Assembly: GCF_900157305.1 (NCBI RefSeq)
Contig: NZ_LS974202.1
Span: 682,001 to 746,000 of the forward strand
DNA length: 64,000 nucleotides
Direction: 5' to 3'
Source of the DNA: Mesotoga infera
GTDB taxonomy: Bacteria; Thermotogota; Thermotogae; Petrotogales; Kosmotogaceae
In this document: positions 34,371 through 42,711 of the stretch, piece after piece
Layout of the letters: each line of letters begins with the position of its first letter
Position numbering within the stretch: the stretch's first letter is position 1
Translations under genes and position numbers: made by a program
The notes under the pieces: generated by a model
What the model was told of the DNA's origin: nothing
What the model saw: the letters and a program-made list of their open reading frames with translations, nothing else
Databases searched by the model: none

Positions 34371-35768
34371 TCAGCTATCCAGTGTCATGAAGAGATTGTT
34401 CAGTGATTCCACGAGCGTCGGGTGAGCGAAGATGCCGTCTCTCAACGTGGTGTAAGGAAGACCGCCCATCATTGCTATCTGAATTGCAGACATGATTTCT
34501 CCTCCCTCGACACCCAGAATCGCGGCTCCAATTATCTGATCTGTTTTTGAATCGACAAGAGCCTTCATCACTCCCCTGGTCTCGTCCATTTCTATCGCCC
34601 GTGCCACCCTATTAAAAGGCAGCTTTGCCACACGAAAGTCACGTCCCTGACTCGATGCTTCTTTCTCGGAGAGACCGATTCTTCCAAGCTGGGGATCTAT
34701 GAATACGACATACGGGACAAACCTCTCTTCTATCGTCGAGCTTCCTCCGTTCAAGAGGTTCTGCTTCAATACTCTGAAGTCGTCGTAAGAAATATGTGTG
34801 AAGGCCGGTCCGCCTTTGACATCTCCTATCGCATAGATGCCCTTCGACGTTGTCTCAAGCCTACTGTCAACCCTAACGAATCCCCGCCCGTCAACCTGAA
34901 TCCCGGCCTTCTCGAGATTCAAGTCGGGAGTATTGGGCAATCTGCCGGTCGCGAGCAGCAGATGGCTACCCGCCAACGTCGTTTCCTTCTCAGAAGACCT
35001 CACTGTCAGGCTGATCCTGTTGCCCCCGGCGCTCCTGATTTGGAGCGGTTCGCTGTCTAGAAGGACATCTATGCCTTCGTCCTTCATGATTTCCAAAACC
35101 ATGTCGGCGATGTCTTCATCTTCGCGAGAGAGCAGCTGTTTATTCCTTTGAATGATGGTTACTTCACTTCCAAAACGTCTGAACATCTGCCCGAACTCGA
35201 GACCTACGTAGCCGCCGCCAACGATTATAAGATGTTCCGGAAGCTCATCGAGCTCCATTATTGAAGTCGAGTCATAAGCCACTGAATCATACAGACCTCT
35301 AATCTCAGGTCTCGCAGGACTCGTTCCGGTGTTTATCACTATGATGTCTGCTTCCAGGAACTCCGTTCGCCCGTCTTGAAGGCTGACTTCGAGCTGTCTT
35401 TCCCTGACGAAACGAGCGCTGCCTTCTATCAATGAAAGGTTTTGCGAGTCTAGAATCCTTTTCTTGCTACCTTCTCTGAAGCTCTTGACAACCTGCCTTT
35501 TCCGCTGGACAACTCTTTCCAGATCGAGTGAGATCTCCCCCGCATGAACTCCGAAATCTCCTGCGCGCCGAACCAAATGCGCTATTCTTGCGCTGGCTAT
35601 CATGGTCTTTGTCGGGGTGCAGCCTTCGTTGACGCAAGTACCTCCAACTGCTTTCCTCTCGACAAGGGCTACCTTCCATCCGGCCTCTGCAAGCGAAAGC
35701 GCCAGAGGAGTTCCCCCCTGCCCGGAACCGATAACAATCGCATCAAACTTTCTTCTGCCATCCTTCAT
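34371..35768 (-). CDS. FAD-dependent disulfide oxidoreductase (mercuric reductase / lipoamide dehydrogenase-like)
   Basis: About 465 residues. FAD loop [10 protein letters not shown], redox-active pair [16 protein letters not shown](P) loop [10 protein letters not shown], second FAD motif [14 protein letters not shown] and the C-terminal dimer His-Glu pair AHPTLVE are all intact. There is no N-terminal heavy-metal domain and no C-terminal Cys pair, so mercury reduction is not indicated. The physiological substrate is unknown. ATG 35768 is preferred (GGTGAT upstream); ATG 35795 and 35801 are possible. It stands alone. Confidence 0.87.
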   Translation of the reverse strand: MKDGRRKFDAIVIGSGQGGTPLALSLAEAGWKVALVERKAVGGTCVNEGCTPTKTMIASARIAHLVRRAGDFGVHAGEISLDLERVVQRKRQVVKSFREGSKKRILDSQNLSLIEGSARFVRERQLEVSLQDGRTEFLEADIIVINTGTSPARPEIRGLYDSVAYDSTSIMELDELPEHLIIVGGGYVGLEFGQMFRRFGSEVTIIQRNKQLLSREDEDIADMVLEIMKDEGIDVLLDSEPLQIRSAGGNRISLTVRSSEKETTLAGSHLLLATGRLPNTPDLNLEKAGIQVDGRGFVRVDSRLETTSKGIYAIGDVKGGPAFTHISYDDFRVLKQNLLNGGSSTIEERFVPYVVFIDPQLGRIGLSEKEASSQGRDFRVAKLPFNRVARAIEMDETRGVMKALVDSKTDQIIGAAILGVEGGEIMSAIQIAMMGGLPYTTLRDGIFAHPTLVESLNNLFMTLDS

Positions 35769-36159
35769 TTCATCACCATCCCGTTGTCCAACCATGGTCA
35801 TCTCAAGCTTCTCAATCAATTGTCGTATTCTATATGGAAAGCAAAGAGGTGCGGTTCCGCTTCTCTGCTTCAGTGAGATCAATGTACGAAAGATCTAGGA
35901 GAGAAAACTGACATGTTCTGATTGTTTAACTGAAGCAACGAGCGGACGACAGTACGTCCAAAAACCAAGACTGTGACCGTTTTATTGAGAAAGGGAATAC
36001 CCAGAGCACGTGCGAGTATAGCATATAGCATCGGGCAAATCAAAACAACTGAAGGGGAGAGTCTGGAACCGAAGTTGATGGACCATTCGAAGCCAGCATC
36101 ATGTTTCGCCTTTCTCTACTACCCCGTCAGTGGTGGAGGATGCCTCAACCCACGCCTAG
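35769..36159. other. Intergenic region without a supported gene
   Basis: Divergent spacer between the flavoprotein gene and the Fe-S protein. No repeat cassette and no protein-like frame is seen. TATAAT at 36160-36165 is a reasonable -10 for the rightward gene, but its -35 is poor. Confidence 0.5.
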
Positions 36160-36198
36160 TATAATTGTAAGATCCAATATAGGTCGGTGGTGAATGAA

Positions 36199-37320
36199 AT
36201 GGACAGATACGATGAGCGCGACACGATATTTGCCCGGATGAACTACGAAGTCGACTCACCGGAGTATTGTGACTACTACTCCAGGCATCCCGAGTTGAAA
36301 GAGGTCGATGATGAACTGCGCAGCAAACCGGATCTGTGCGACGCAAGCTCCCCCTCTTATGATCCGATTGAAGCTTCAGAAATCCGTTCGAATTTCTCCC
36401 TTATAGAAGACCTTCGGCCTCTATGCGAGGGCAAACCATCATCCGGCAAACTCCATGTTGAACCATCGGACATTACGGATCAAATTAAACTTATGGCCCT
36501 CGATTATGGGGCAGATCTCGTAGGTGTTGCAAGGATGAAACCGGAATTTTATTATAGCCACAGGGGCAGGCATCGAGAGCACTACGGAGATGAAATAGGC
36601 GATCTGCTTCCATACGGAATCGTTTTCGCGGTTGAGATAAAGAAAGAAATGATCGACACCGCGCCAGCGATGACGGCAATGGTCGAGAGTTCCAGAACCT
36701 ATCTGAAGGCTGCAACGATAGGACTGAGTCTATCCTATTTCATTCGCAGTCTGGGATACTCGGCCAGAAACCATATGGACGGCAATTATCTCTCAGTTCT
36801 CCCCCTGGTGGCGTCAGCCGCAGGAATTGGAGTCTTCGGGAGACACGGCCTTCTCATCTCTGACAGGTTCGGCCCGAGAATAAAACTCGGACTGGTAACC
36901 ACGGATATGCCTTTGACCGGCAGCCGATCAGTAAATGTCGACCTTGAAAGATTCTGCAGCAATTGCGGGGCTTGCTCCAGAGAGTGCCCTGCCTCTGCAA
37001 TATCAGGTAATGGACAGGAGATCGTCAACGGCACCAGTAGATGGAGAATCGATCATGAGCTCTGTTACTCGTATTGGAGATCGAACGGAACCGACTGTGG
37101 TATCTGCATGAAGGTTTGTCCTTTTTCGAGAGGGATCGGCTTTTCCCAATTCATAAATAATAGGGACAAAATAATAGGGACAGACTCCGTTTTCCTAAGA
37201 GTGGTTTCTCGTTCCGACGCTTCGCAGAAAGAACCGTCCTCCGAGAAGAGCGGGAGAGCCGTCCAGCGTCGGAGCGTGGACCCGTCCTTGGGAAGAGCGA
37301 AACCAGAGGTGAGAGGGTAA
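36199..37320 (+). CDS. Reductive dehalogenase-like Fe-S protein, C-terminus overwritten by a repeat
   Basis: About 373 residues. DYGADLVGVARMKPEFYY, SRTYLKAATIGLSLSYFIRSLGY, VASAAGIGVFGRHGLLIS and FGPRIKLGLVTTDMP follow the plan of RdhA/QueG-like cobamide-dependent proteins. The two clusters FCSNCGACSRECPASAI and CGICMKVCPFSRG would bind 4Fe-4S centres. There is no Tat signal, so it is cytoplasmic. From about 37155 the frame is encoded by the repeat aatagggacagactccgttt and its cassettes, so the true end is lost. ATG 36199 is preferred to GTG 36187/36190. The substrate is unknown; queuosine reduction is unlikely because of the long N-terminus. Confidence 0.65.
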   Translation: MDRYDERDTIFARMNYEVDSPEYCDYYSRHPELKEVDDELRSKPDLCDASSPSYDPIEASEIRSNFSLIEDLRPLCEGKPSSGKLHVEPSDITDQIKLMALDYGADLVGVARMKPEFYYSHRGRHREHYGDEIGDLLPYGIVFAVEIKKEMIDTAPAMTAMVESSRTYLKAATIGLSLSYFIRSLGYSARNHMDGNYLSVLPLVASAAGIGVFGRHGLLISDRFGPRIKLGLVTTDMPLTGSRSVNVDLERFCSNCGACSRECPASAISGNGQEIVNGTSRWRIDHELCYSYWRSNGTDCGICMKVCPFSRGIGFSQFINNRDKIIGTDSVFLRVVSRSDASQKEPSSEKSGRAVQRRSVDPSLGRAKPEVRG

Positions 37321-38312
37321 AGGTATGAGGCGAGAAGAGCGGGATTTTGATCTTCTTACCTCTTACCTCTCCTCCTCTTACCTCTGTTTAGAGACGAACG
37401 AGAAGAGCGAGATCCCGTATAGGAGCACTACGGGATGACACGAGTGGGGCATTACGGGTCTTCGGAAAAACGGGGACAGACGTCAGGAGCCCATCAGTCC
37501 CCATTTTCGCGTTCTTTCCTTTCTTCCCGTCATTCTGAGCTTGACTCAGAATCACGTTCTTCCTCCCCTCACGTCATCCTGACGTGCTCCTAGTAAGGAT
37601 CCCGGTCTTCGGAAAAACGGGGACAGACGTCAGGAGCCCGTCAGTCCCCATTTTCGGGGTCGGAGCCCGGGATGACAGTCCCTTCCCGTCATGCCGGACT
37701 CACTTGACGTCATTCTGAGCTTGACTCAGAATCACGTTCTTCCTCCCCTCACGTCATCCTGACGTGCTCCTAGTAAGGATCCCGGTCTTCGCGAAAAACG
37801 GGGACAGACGTCAGGAGCCCGTCAGTCCCCATTTTCGCGGTATTTGATCCCTTCCCGTCATGCCGGACCCCGATCCGGCATCTCCGCTCCTTCGAAAGAG
37901 CAAGAGCGAGATCCCGTATAGGAGCACTACGGGATGACACGGAATGACAGCCCCTTCCCGTCATGCCGGACCCGATCCGGCATCCTGGTCCTTCGAAAGA
38001 GTGAGAAGAGCGAGAAGAGCGGTTCCAAGAGCGGTTCCGGCGCGTTGCGCCCAGGTTCTTGGTTAAAGACTCGAGATGAGGAGAGAGGAAGAGACTGGGG
38101 AGAGATTTCTCATCCGCTCGTGAGCGGAGCGAACTCTCGACGATGCTCTTTCTCGGCTCTTACCGACAACCCACAACGCACAACCCACCACGGTTCTTCG
38201 TTCCAGAGCTAGGAGTTTTGTTGTTCGTTCCGACGCTGCGCGTCCAAGTTCTTGGCAAAAACTCGAGGCCTGAGGTCAGAGGCGAGAGGTATGAAGAGCG
38301 CGATCTTGATCT
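37155..38312. repeat. Large hairpin repeat island
   Basis: No gene. It holds three RAYT-type hairpins (about 37462-37511, 37611-37655, 37789-37838), several ATTCTGAG..CTCAGAAT and ATGCCGGA..TCCGGCAT hairpins, ATCCCGTA and ATCCTGAC units, the ggcgcgttgcgcccaggttc cassette (near 38039 and in altered form near 38235), and 'acctct' runs at 37360-37386. Confidence 0.85.
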
Positions 38313-38640
38313 GTTGAGTGGCCCGGGGGGATTACACCCCCAGGCTCTCCCAGAACCGGAAATGAACCTCTCGATTCATCCGGCTCCTATTATCCAGGCG
38401 CATAGTGTATCTCCATAGTCCATTGAACAAAGAGCTTGGTAGGCAAAAGCTGCTTTGTAGCGGGGCGAATGCCTTCAAAATTGACACGACTGACTAAGCC
38501 GTGTCATGAATTCCTATGGAATTGTTTCGAACCACTTCGTGGTTGTTGATAAGGTAGCTAAGCTGAAAACCGAGTTGCACGCTAACGCATGAGGGAACCT
38601 TGAAGAACAGGGATAGTTATCAAAGGTGTTCTTTCCTTTG
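38313..38640. other. Probable group II intron remnant
   Basis: Read on the minus strand, about 38395-38345 folds as a domain V-like hairpin: GAGCCGGATGAATC..GGTTCATTTCCGGTTC, followed by a GGGGG..CCCCC domain VI-like stem and an end CCACTCAAC. To its right, 38430-38640 has several stable small hairpins (GACACG..CGTGTC, AACCAC..GTGGTT) resembling intron domain I material. No reverse-transcriptase frame and no exact intron ends were found. It differs in sequence from the introns at 53-60 kb. Confidence 0.45.
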
Positions 38641-38654
38641 TTATTTTTGTTGGT

Positions 38655-39560
38655 TTATAAGGTAGATGCCCAGCGCCATGTGTTGAAATCCCAAATACTT
38701 TCTTCTTGATTTTTCATTATGATTGGTCTGGTAAAAGAATCCAGCTTTTTAACCAATTCCTGGTATGAGATATCCGTAAGTTGTCCGTGTCTTGAAATGA
38801 AGGCTTTCCACCGTATTTCCATACCAGAATCGTCTTTGATCATTTCGGGAAAGAAAGTTTCTTCTGGAAGAGGAGTTCCTCGATTCATGAAGGTTGACTT
38901 TATTGAGTTGGAGAGGACATCGAGAGAAAAATTGGTTGTTTTAGCAAGGTAGTATATGTCATAGAAATCTTTCAACCTGCTATTTGCCGTGCTTCTTTTG
39001 ACAATTGTCTCAAGCTTTTCAGCTATAACTGTTTCTTTGGAATAAGCCATAACCTTAGGAGCTTCAAAATCAAGAAGTACGGGATATTCCATTTCAATCG
39101 GACTTGGAACAATGCTGTCTCCCACGGGAATATCCAAATGAAGTCGGGTCCTTACTTTAGTATCGGCAAGCTGAGCCACAAAAAAGACCCGAATTCCTGT
39201 ATAATCTTGATCTTCTGTTATTTGCTCAACCCGAATGCTGTTTGCATCAAATAGCACCCCATCATTCGAGTCTGCGGAATTAAGTATCTCCTCAATAATT
39301 GGTTTTACCTTGTCCGCTTTTATTGGAAGCCCCTTTGCAAGAAAATCTAGGTCTTTTGTAGGCCTTGATCTATTTAGAGAATCGTAGGATATCAACAGCA
39401 TTCCGCCTTTGAGTATCAGTCTATTTCTGTATTTTGATTTTCCTAATCTGTAGAGAAAACGCTCATAAAAGTATTGTATGAGCAAGTACTCATTGGATCT
39501 TCCTGTCTTTCTTGAAATGTTCAACAGTTTCGTTCTTACCGAAGCCCCAATATTTCGCAT
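38655..39560 (-). CDS. AbiEii-type nucleotidyltransferase toxin
   Basis: 301 residues. RLILKGGMLL, then SRPTKDLDFLAKGL with the metal-binding D-x-D, VIAEKLETIVKR and RLKDFYDIYYL are the conserved AbiEii motifs. It should be the toxin of a type IV toxin-antitoxin pair used in abortive infection. ATG 39560 lies four bases after the antitoxin stop and the GGAGTGA that contains that stop serves as ribosome site, so translation is coupled. Confidence 0.9.
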   Translation of the reverse strand: MRNIGASVRTKLLNISRKTGRSNEYLLIQYFYERFLYRLGKSKYRNRLILKGGMLLISYDSLNRSRPTKDLDFLAKGLPIKADKVKPIIEEILNSADSNDGVLFDANSIRVEQITEDQDYTGIRVFFVAQLADTKVRTRLHLDIPVGDSIVPSPIEMEYPVLLDFEAPKVMAYSKETVIAEKLETIVKRSTANSRLKDFYDIYYLAKTTNFSLDVLSNSIKSTFMNRGTPLPEETFFPEMIKDDSGMEIRWKAFISRHGQLTDISYQELVKKLDSFTRPIIMKNQEESIWDFNTWRWASTL

Positions 39561-39564
39561 ACAA

Positions 39565-40191
39565 TCACTCCATAGCGGATTTTATAATGGGTATAAGATA
39601 AGGTGTTATCACCGTTTTGATTCTAAGCATTGATGCGTATTCCATTAGCTTTGAGATATTTGAATCCTTGCGTTTTACATAATTTATTAATGATTCAACG
39701 GCAATGTCTTCTCCAAGTTCCTTCCTGAATCTGAAAGCATCGCAGATGGTTCTTTCGAGGTCATATATTCTTATAATCCCGGAATCCGTTTTTATTCTTG
39801 TAATACCGATTTTGTATGTGCTTTTGTCAAAGTAATAGAGTTTAACGGGGGGATATTCAAACTTGAGATGACTTACGTTATTAGGGACACCAATGGTAAT
39901 TTTAGGAGAGATGTATGTGGTCAGGTTATAAAACTGGAGTGCTGAAGCTAGACATATAACGGTATACTTACTTGCTTTAGTAATTGCCACAAGATCAGTT
40001 TCAAGACCATTGTATGCATCTGCCAGCATATATAGACCATGTTTTATCCTGATAATCCATCCATTTTCCAGAGCCGTCTTTATTTCTCTTGGATGTATTC
40101 CCATTTTTAGAAACTGCGATGTTCGCTGGAAATAACTATTATATTTGAAGCAGGACTTTATTTTTTTCTCAATATCGGTTTTTTTGCTCAT
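39565..40191 (-). CDS. AbiEi-type antitoxin / autorepressor
   Basis: 208 residues. An N-terminal winged-helix region (YFQRTSQFLKMGIHPREIKTALENGWIIRIKHGLY) is followed by LASALQFYNLTTYI and YDLERTICDAFRFRKELG of the AbiEi C-terminal domain. AbiEi proteins bind inverted repeats in their own promoter; a perfect 15-bp inverted repeat flanks the -10 box just upstream. GGAGG precedes ATG 40191. Confidence 0.88.
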   Translation of the reverse strand: MSKKTDIEKKIKSCFKYNSYFQRTSQFLKMGIHPREIKTALENGWIIRIKHGLYMLADAYNGLETDLVAITKASKYTVICLASALQFYNLTTYISPKITIGVPNNVSHLKFEYPPVKLYYFDKSTYKIGITRIKTDSGIIRIYDLERTICDAFRFRKELGEDIAVESLINYVKRKDSNISKLMEYASMLRIKTVITPYLIPIIKSAME

Positions 40192-40213
40192 TAAAAGGGC
40201 CTCCAGCGATTAC

Positions 40214-40263
40214 TTGGATAGAACACTATGTAATTATAAATTTTTGCCTAGTGTTCTATCCAA
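40214..40263 (-). promoter_or_regulatory. AbiE promoter with 15-bp inverted-repeat operators
   Basis: TTGGATAGAACACTA (40214-40228) and TAGTGTTCTATCCAA (40249-40263) are perfect inverted repeats 20 bases apart. On the minus strand the interval contains TATAAT as -10, so one repeat covers the -35 side and the other the start region. The streptococcal AbiEi is known to bind two inverted repeats in this arrangement and repress its operon. Confidence 0.75.
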
Positions 40264-40309
40264 ATTATTCTACCATAATGCCTAAGAAACACGACACGAA
40301 CCGCTTTGC

Positions 40310-41564
40310 GGTTGCCATGGAAAAACAGGGACTCCACATTTTCTCAAGAGCGGTTTCTCCGGGTTCCTCCGGCGCGTTGCGCCCAGGTTCTTGGTTAAAG
40401 ACTCGAGATGAGGAGAGAGGACGAGACACGAGCAGCGGGTCTCGGGTTTCGGGTCTAGGGTCTAGAACGCGAAAAACGCGGTTTTTCACGGTCTTTGCTC
40501 CTTTTCGTCATGCCGGACCTGATCCGGCATCCCTGTCCTTAGAGAGAGCGAAACCAGAGGTGAGAGGGTAGAGGTATGAGGCGAGAAGAGCGGGATTTTG
40601 ATCTTCTTACCTCTTACCTCATTCCTCTTACCTCTGTTTAGAGACGAACGAGAAGAGCGAGATCCCGTATAGGAGCACTACGGGATGACAGGATGGGGGC
40701 GTTGCCGAATGACAGTCCCTTGCCGTCATGCCGGACTCACTTGACGTCATTCTGAGCTTGACTCAGAATCACGTTCTTCCTCCCCTCACGTCATCCTGAC
40801 GTGCTCCAAGTCAGGATCCCGGTCTTTGCGAAAAACGGGACAGACGTTAGGAGCCCGTCAGTCCCCATTTTCGCGGTCTTTCCTCCCTTCCCGTCATGCC
40901 GGACTCACTTGACGTCATTCTGAGCTTGACTCAGAATCACGGTTTTCTAAGGAGTGGATCCCGGGTCGGAGCCCGGGATGACAGTCCTCTCACGTCATCC
41001 TGGCGTGCTCCAAGTCAGGATCCCGGTCTTTGCGAAAAACGGGACAGACGTTAAGAGCCCGTCAGTCCCCATTTTCGCGGTATTTGATCCCTTCCCGTCA
41101 TGCCGGACCCCGATACGGCATCTCCGCTCCTTCGAAAGAGCAAGAGCGAGATCCCGTATAGGAGCACTACGGGATGACACGGGATGACGGTCCTTCTTCC
41201 TTCCCGTCATTCTGAGCTTGACTCAGAATCACGGTTTTCTAAGGAGTGGATCCCGGGTCGGAGCCCGGGATGACAGTCCCTCCCCGTCATGCCGGACCTG
41301 ATCCGGCATCCCTGTCCTTAGAGAGAGCGAAACCAGAGGTGAGAGGGTAGAGGTATGAGGCGAGAAGAGCGGGATTTTGATCTTCTTACCTCTTACCTCT
41401 CCTCCTCTTACCTCTGTTTAGAGACGTACGAGAAGAGCGAGATCCCGTATAAAAGCACTACGGGATGACACGGGATGATGGTCCTTCTTCCTTCCCGTCA
41501 TTCTGAGCTTGACTCAGAATCCCGCTCTTTCCTCCCTTCGGGTCATCCTGACATGCTCCTAGAA
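40310..41564. repeat. Large hairpin repeat island
   Basis: No gene. The order of units closely resembles 37155-38100: the tctagaccctagac cassette with GCGAAAAA hairpin (40425-40495), 'acctct' blocks (40600-40635 and 41385-41415), ATCCCGTA hairpins, RAYT-type hairpins (about 40827-40875 and 41031-41080), repeated ATTCTGAG, ATGCCGGA and ATCCCGGG hairpins. It runs to within a few bases of the MscS stop codon. Confidence 0.85.
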
Positions 41565-42368
41565 CTAGTCCTTCTTGATATGCAGGTCGATCTGACTGAA
41601 GGGAATCTCTATACCGTTTTCGTCGAATTTTGTCTTTATTATCTTCGCCAGATCCGTGCTGGAATTGACAAAGTTACTCCTTTCAACCCAGAAACGGACA
41701 ACGAAATCTATCGAAGAGCTGCCGTATCCTGTGAACTGGATAACCGGTTTGTGACTTTCGTCTTTGTAGAGCTTCTCATACGAGTTGACCGATTCCTCAA
41801 GTACCCTCATGACCTTGTTCAAATCGCTGGAGTACGAAACGCCTACGTTCAAATCGTTTCGCCTTATATTCTCCGGCCAGAAGTGGATTATGGTCGCCGT
41901 CCAGACCGATCGGCTGGGCATGGTTATCATCTTCCCATCCCACGTTTTCAGAAGCACGTGATTCAACTTGATTTCGACGATCGAACCTGATTGGCCTGAG
42001 ATTTCCACGGCCTCTCCCTCCAATATGAGTTTGTTGAGCATAATGAGAATACCGCAGATGAAGTTTTCCAGGGGTTCCTTGACCGCCAGGCCTATTATGA
42101 TGCTTGAAACGCCGAGTCCGGTCAAAACGGGGGTTAGGTTTTTGAAGAGAACCGACACGATTATGAAAATGGCCAGCGCATAGAAAGCGATATTGAACAA
42201 TGTCTTCAGGGTTCTCTGGTATTGCACGTTCACTATCCCCGTTTTCTTGGACAGTTTCATGAAGCCGTTGTAGAAGATCTTCGACAACCACCGGGCTATT
42301 ATGAAAATGAGTATGCTTACCCCTATCCTGATGGCCCAATCGATGATTATGGACACTGTATCGCTCAA
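41565..42368 (-). CDS. MscS-family mechanosensitive channel
   Basis: About 267 residues. Three membrane segments are followed by GLGVSSIIIGLAVKEPLENFICGILIMLNKLI, the pore-lining helix and start of the beta domain, and KLNHVLLKTWDGKMITMPS of the cytoplasmic part. It relieves osmotic downshock by opening under membrane tension. TTG 42368 is favoured because AAGGAG is spaced about eight bases from it; GTG 42377 overlaps that site. The region upstream is divergent from dnaK. Confidence 0.88.
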   Translation of the reverse strand: MSDTVSIIIDWAIRIGVSILIFIIARWLSKIFYNGFMKLSKKTGIVNVQYQRTLKTLFNIAFYALAIFIIVSVLFKNLTPVLTGLGVSSIIIGLAVKEPLENFICGILIMLNKLILEGEAVEISGQSGSIVEIKLNHVLLKTWDGKMITMPSRSVWTATIIHFWPENIRRNDLNVGVSYSSDLNKVMRVLEESVNSYEKLYKDESHKPVIQFTGYGSSSIDFVVRFWVERSNFVNSSTDLAKIIKTKFDENGIEIPFSQIDLHIKKD

Positions 42369-42641
42369 ACGACTCACTCCTTCCTGATTGAGAGACTATA
42401 CTCTATTCTTACATATTTCGGCCGGGATAAAAAGTCTGGAATCGATGTCGAGAGCACAGCCCGACTCTTGCGGGCAAAAACCTTTCACCTTTATGGCAAA
42501 AAAAGAATCACTAAAAAGCGAATCTTCTTCTTATCAGTCTTTAGCTAAGAACGCTATACATTTTGATTATGATTATATTTATTAATTTATAGTGCTTTTT
42601 AGATGAGACTTTTGGTGGTATATAATTAATAAAAATTCTTG

Positions 42642-42670
42642 TTGACAGTGCCCGGACTCTTACCTATAAT
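42642..42670 (+). promoter_or_regulatory. Consensus sigma-70 promoter of dnaK
   Basis: TTGACA (42642-42647) and TATAAT (42665-42670) with a 17-base spacer, both perfect. No CIRCE element (TTAGCACTC-N9-GAGTGCTAA) was seen, so HrcA control is not supported. The spacer 42369-42641 upstream is A+T rich and holds no gene. Confidence 0.85.
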
Positions 42671-42711
42671 ATAAATGTAGAAGCGTTGAGCTGAGCAAGG
42701 AGGGGAACAGG

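Noticed and set aside
37200-37320. Native C-terminus of the Fe-S protein
   Set aside because: These codons match dispersed repeat cassettes found at many intergenic sites, so they are not ancestral coding sequence.
42600-42710. HrcA/CIRCE control of dnaK
   Set aside because: No TTAGCACTC-type inverted repeat is present around the promoter.
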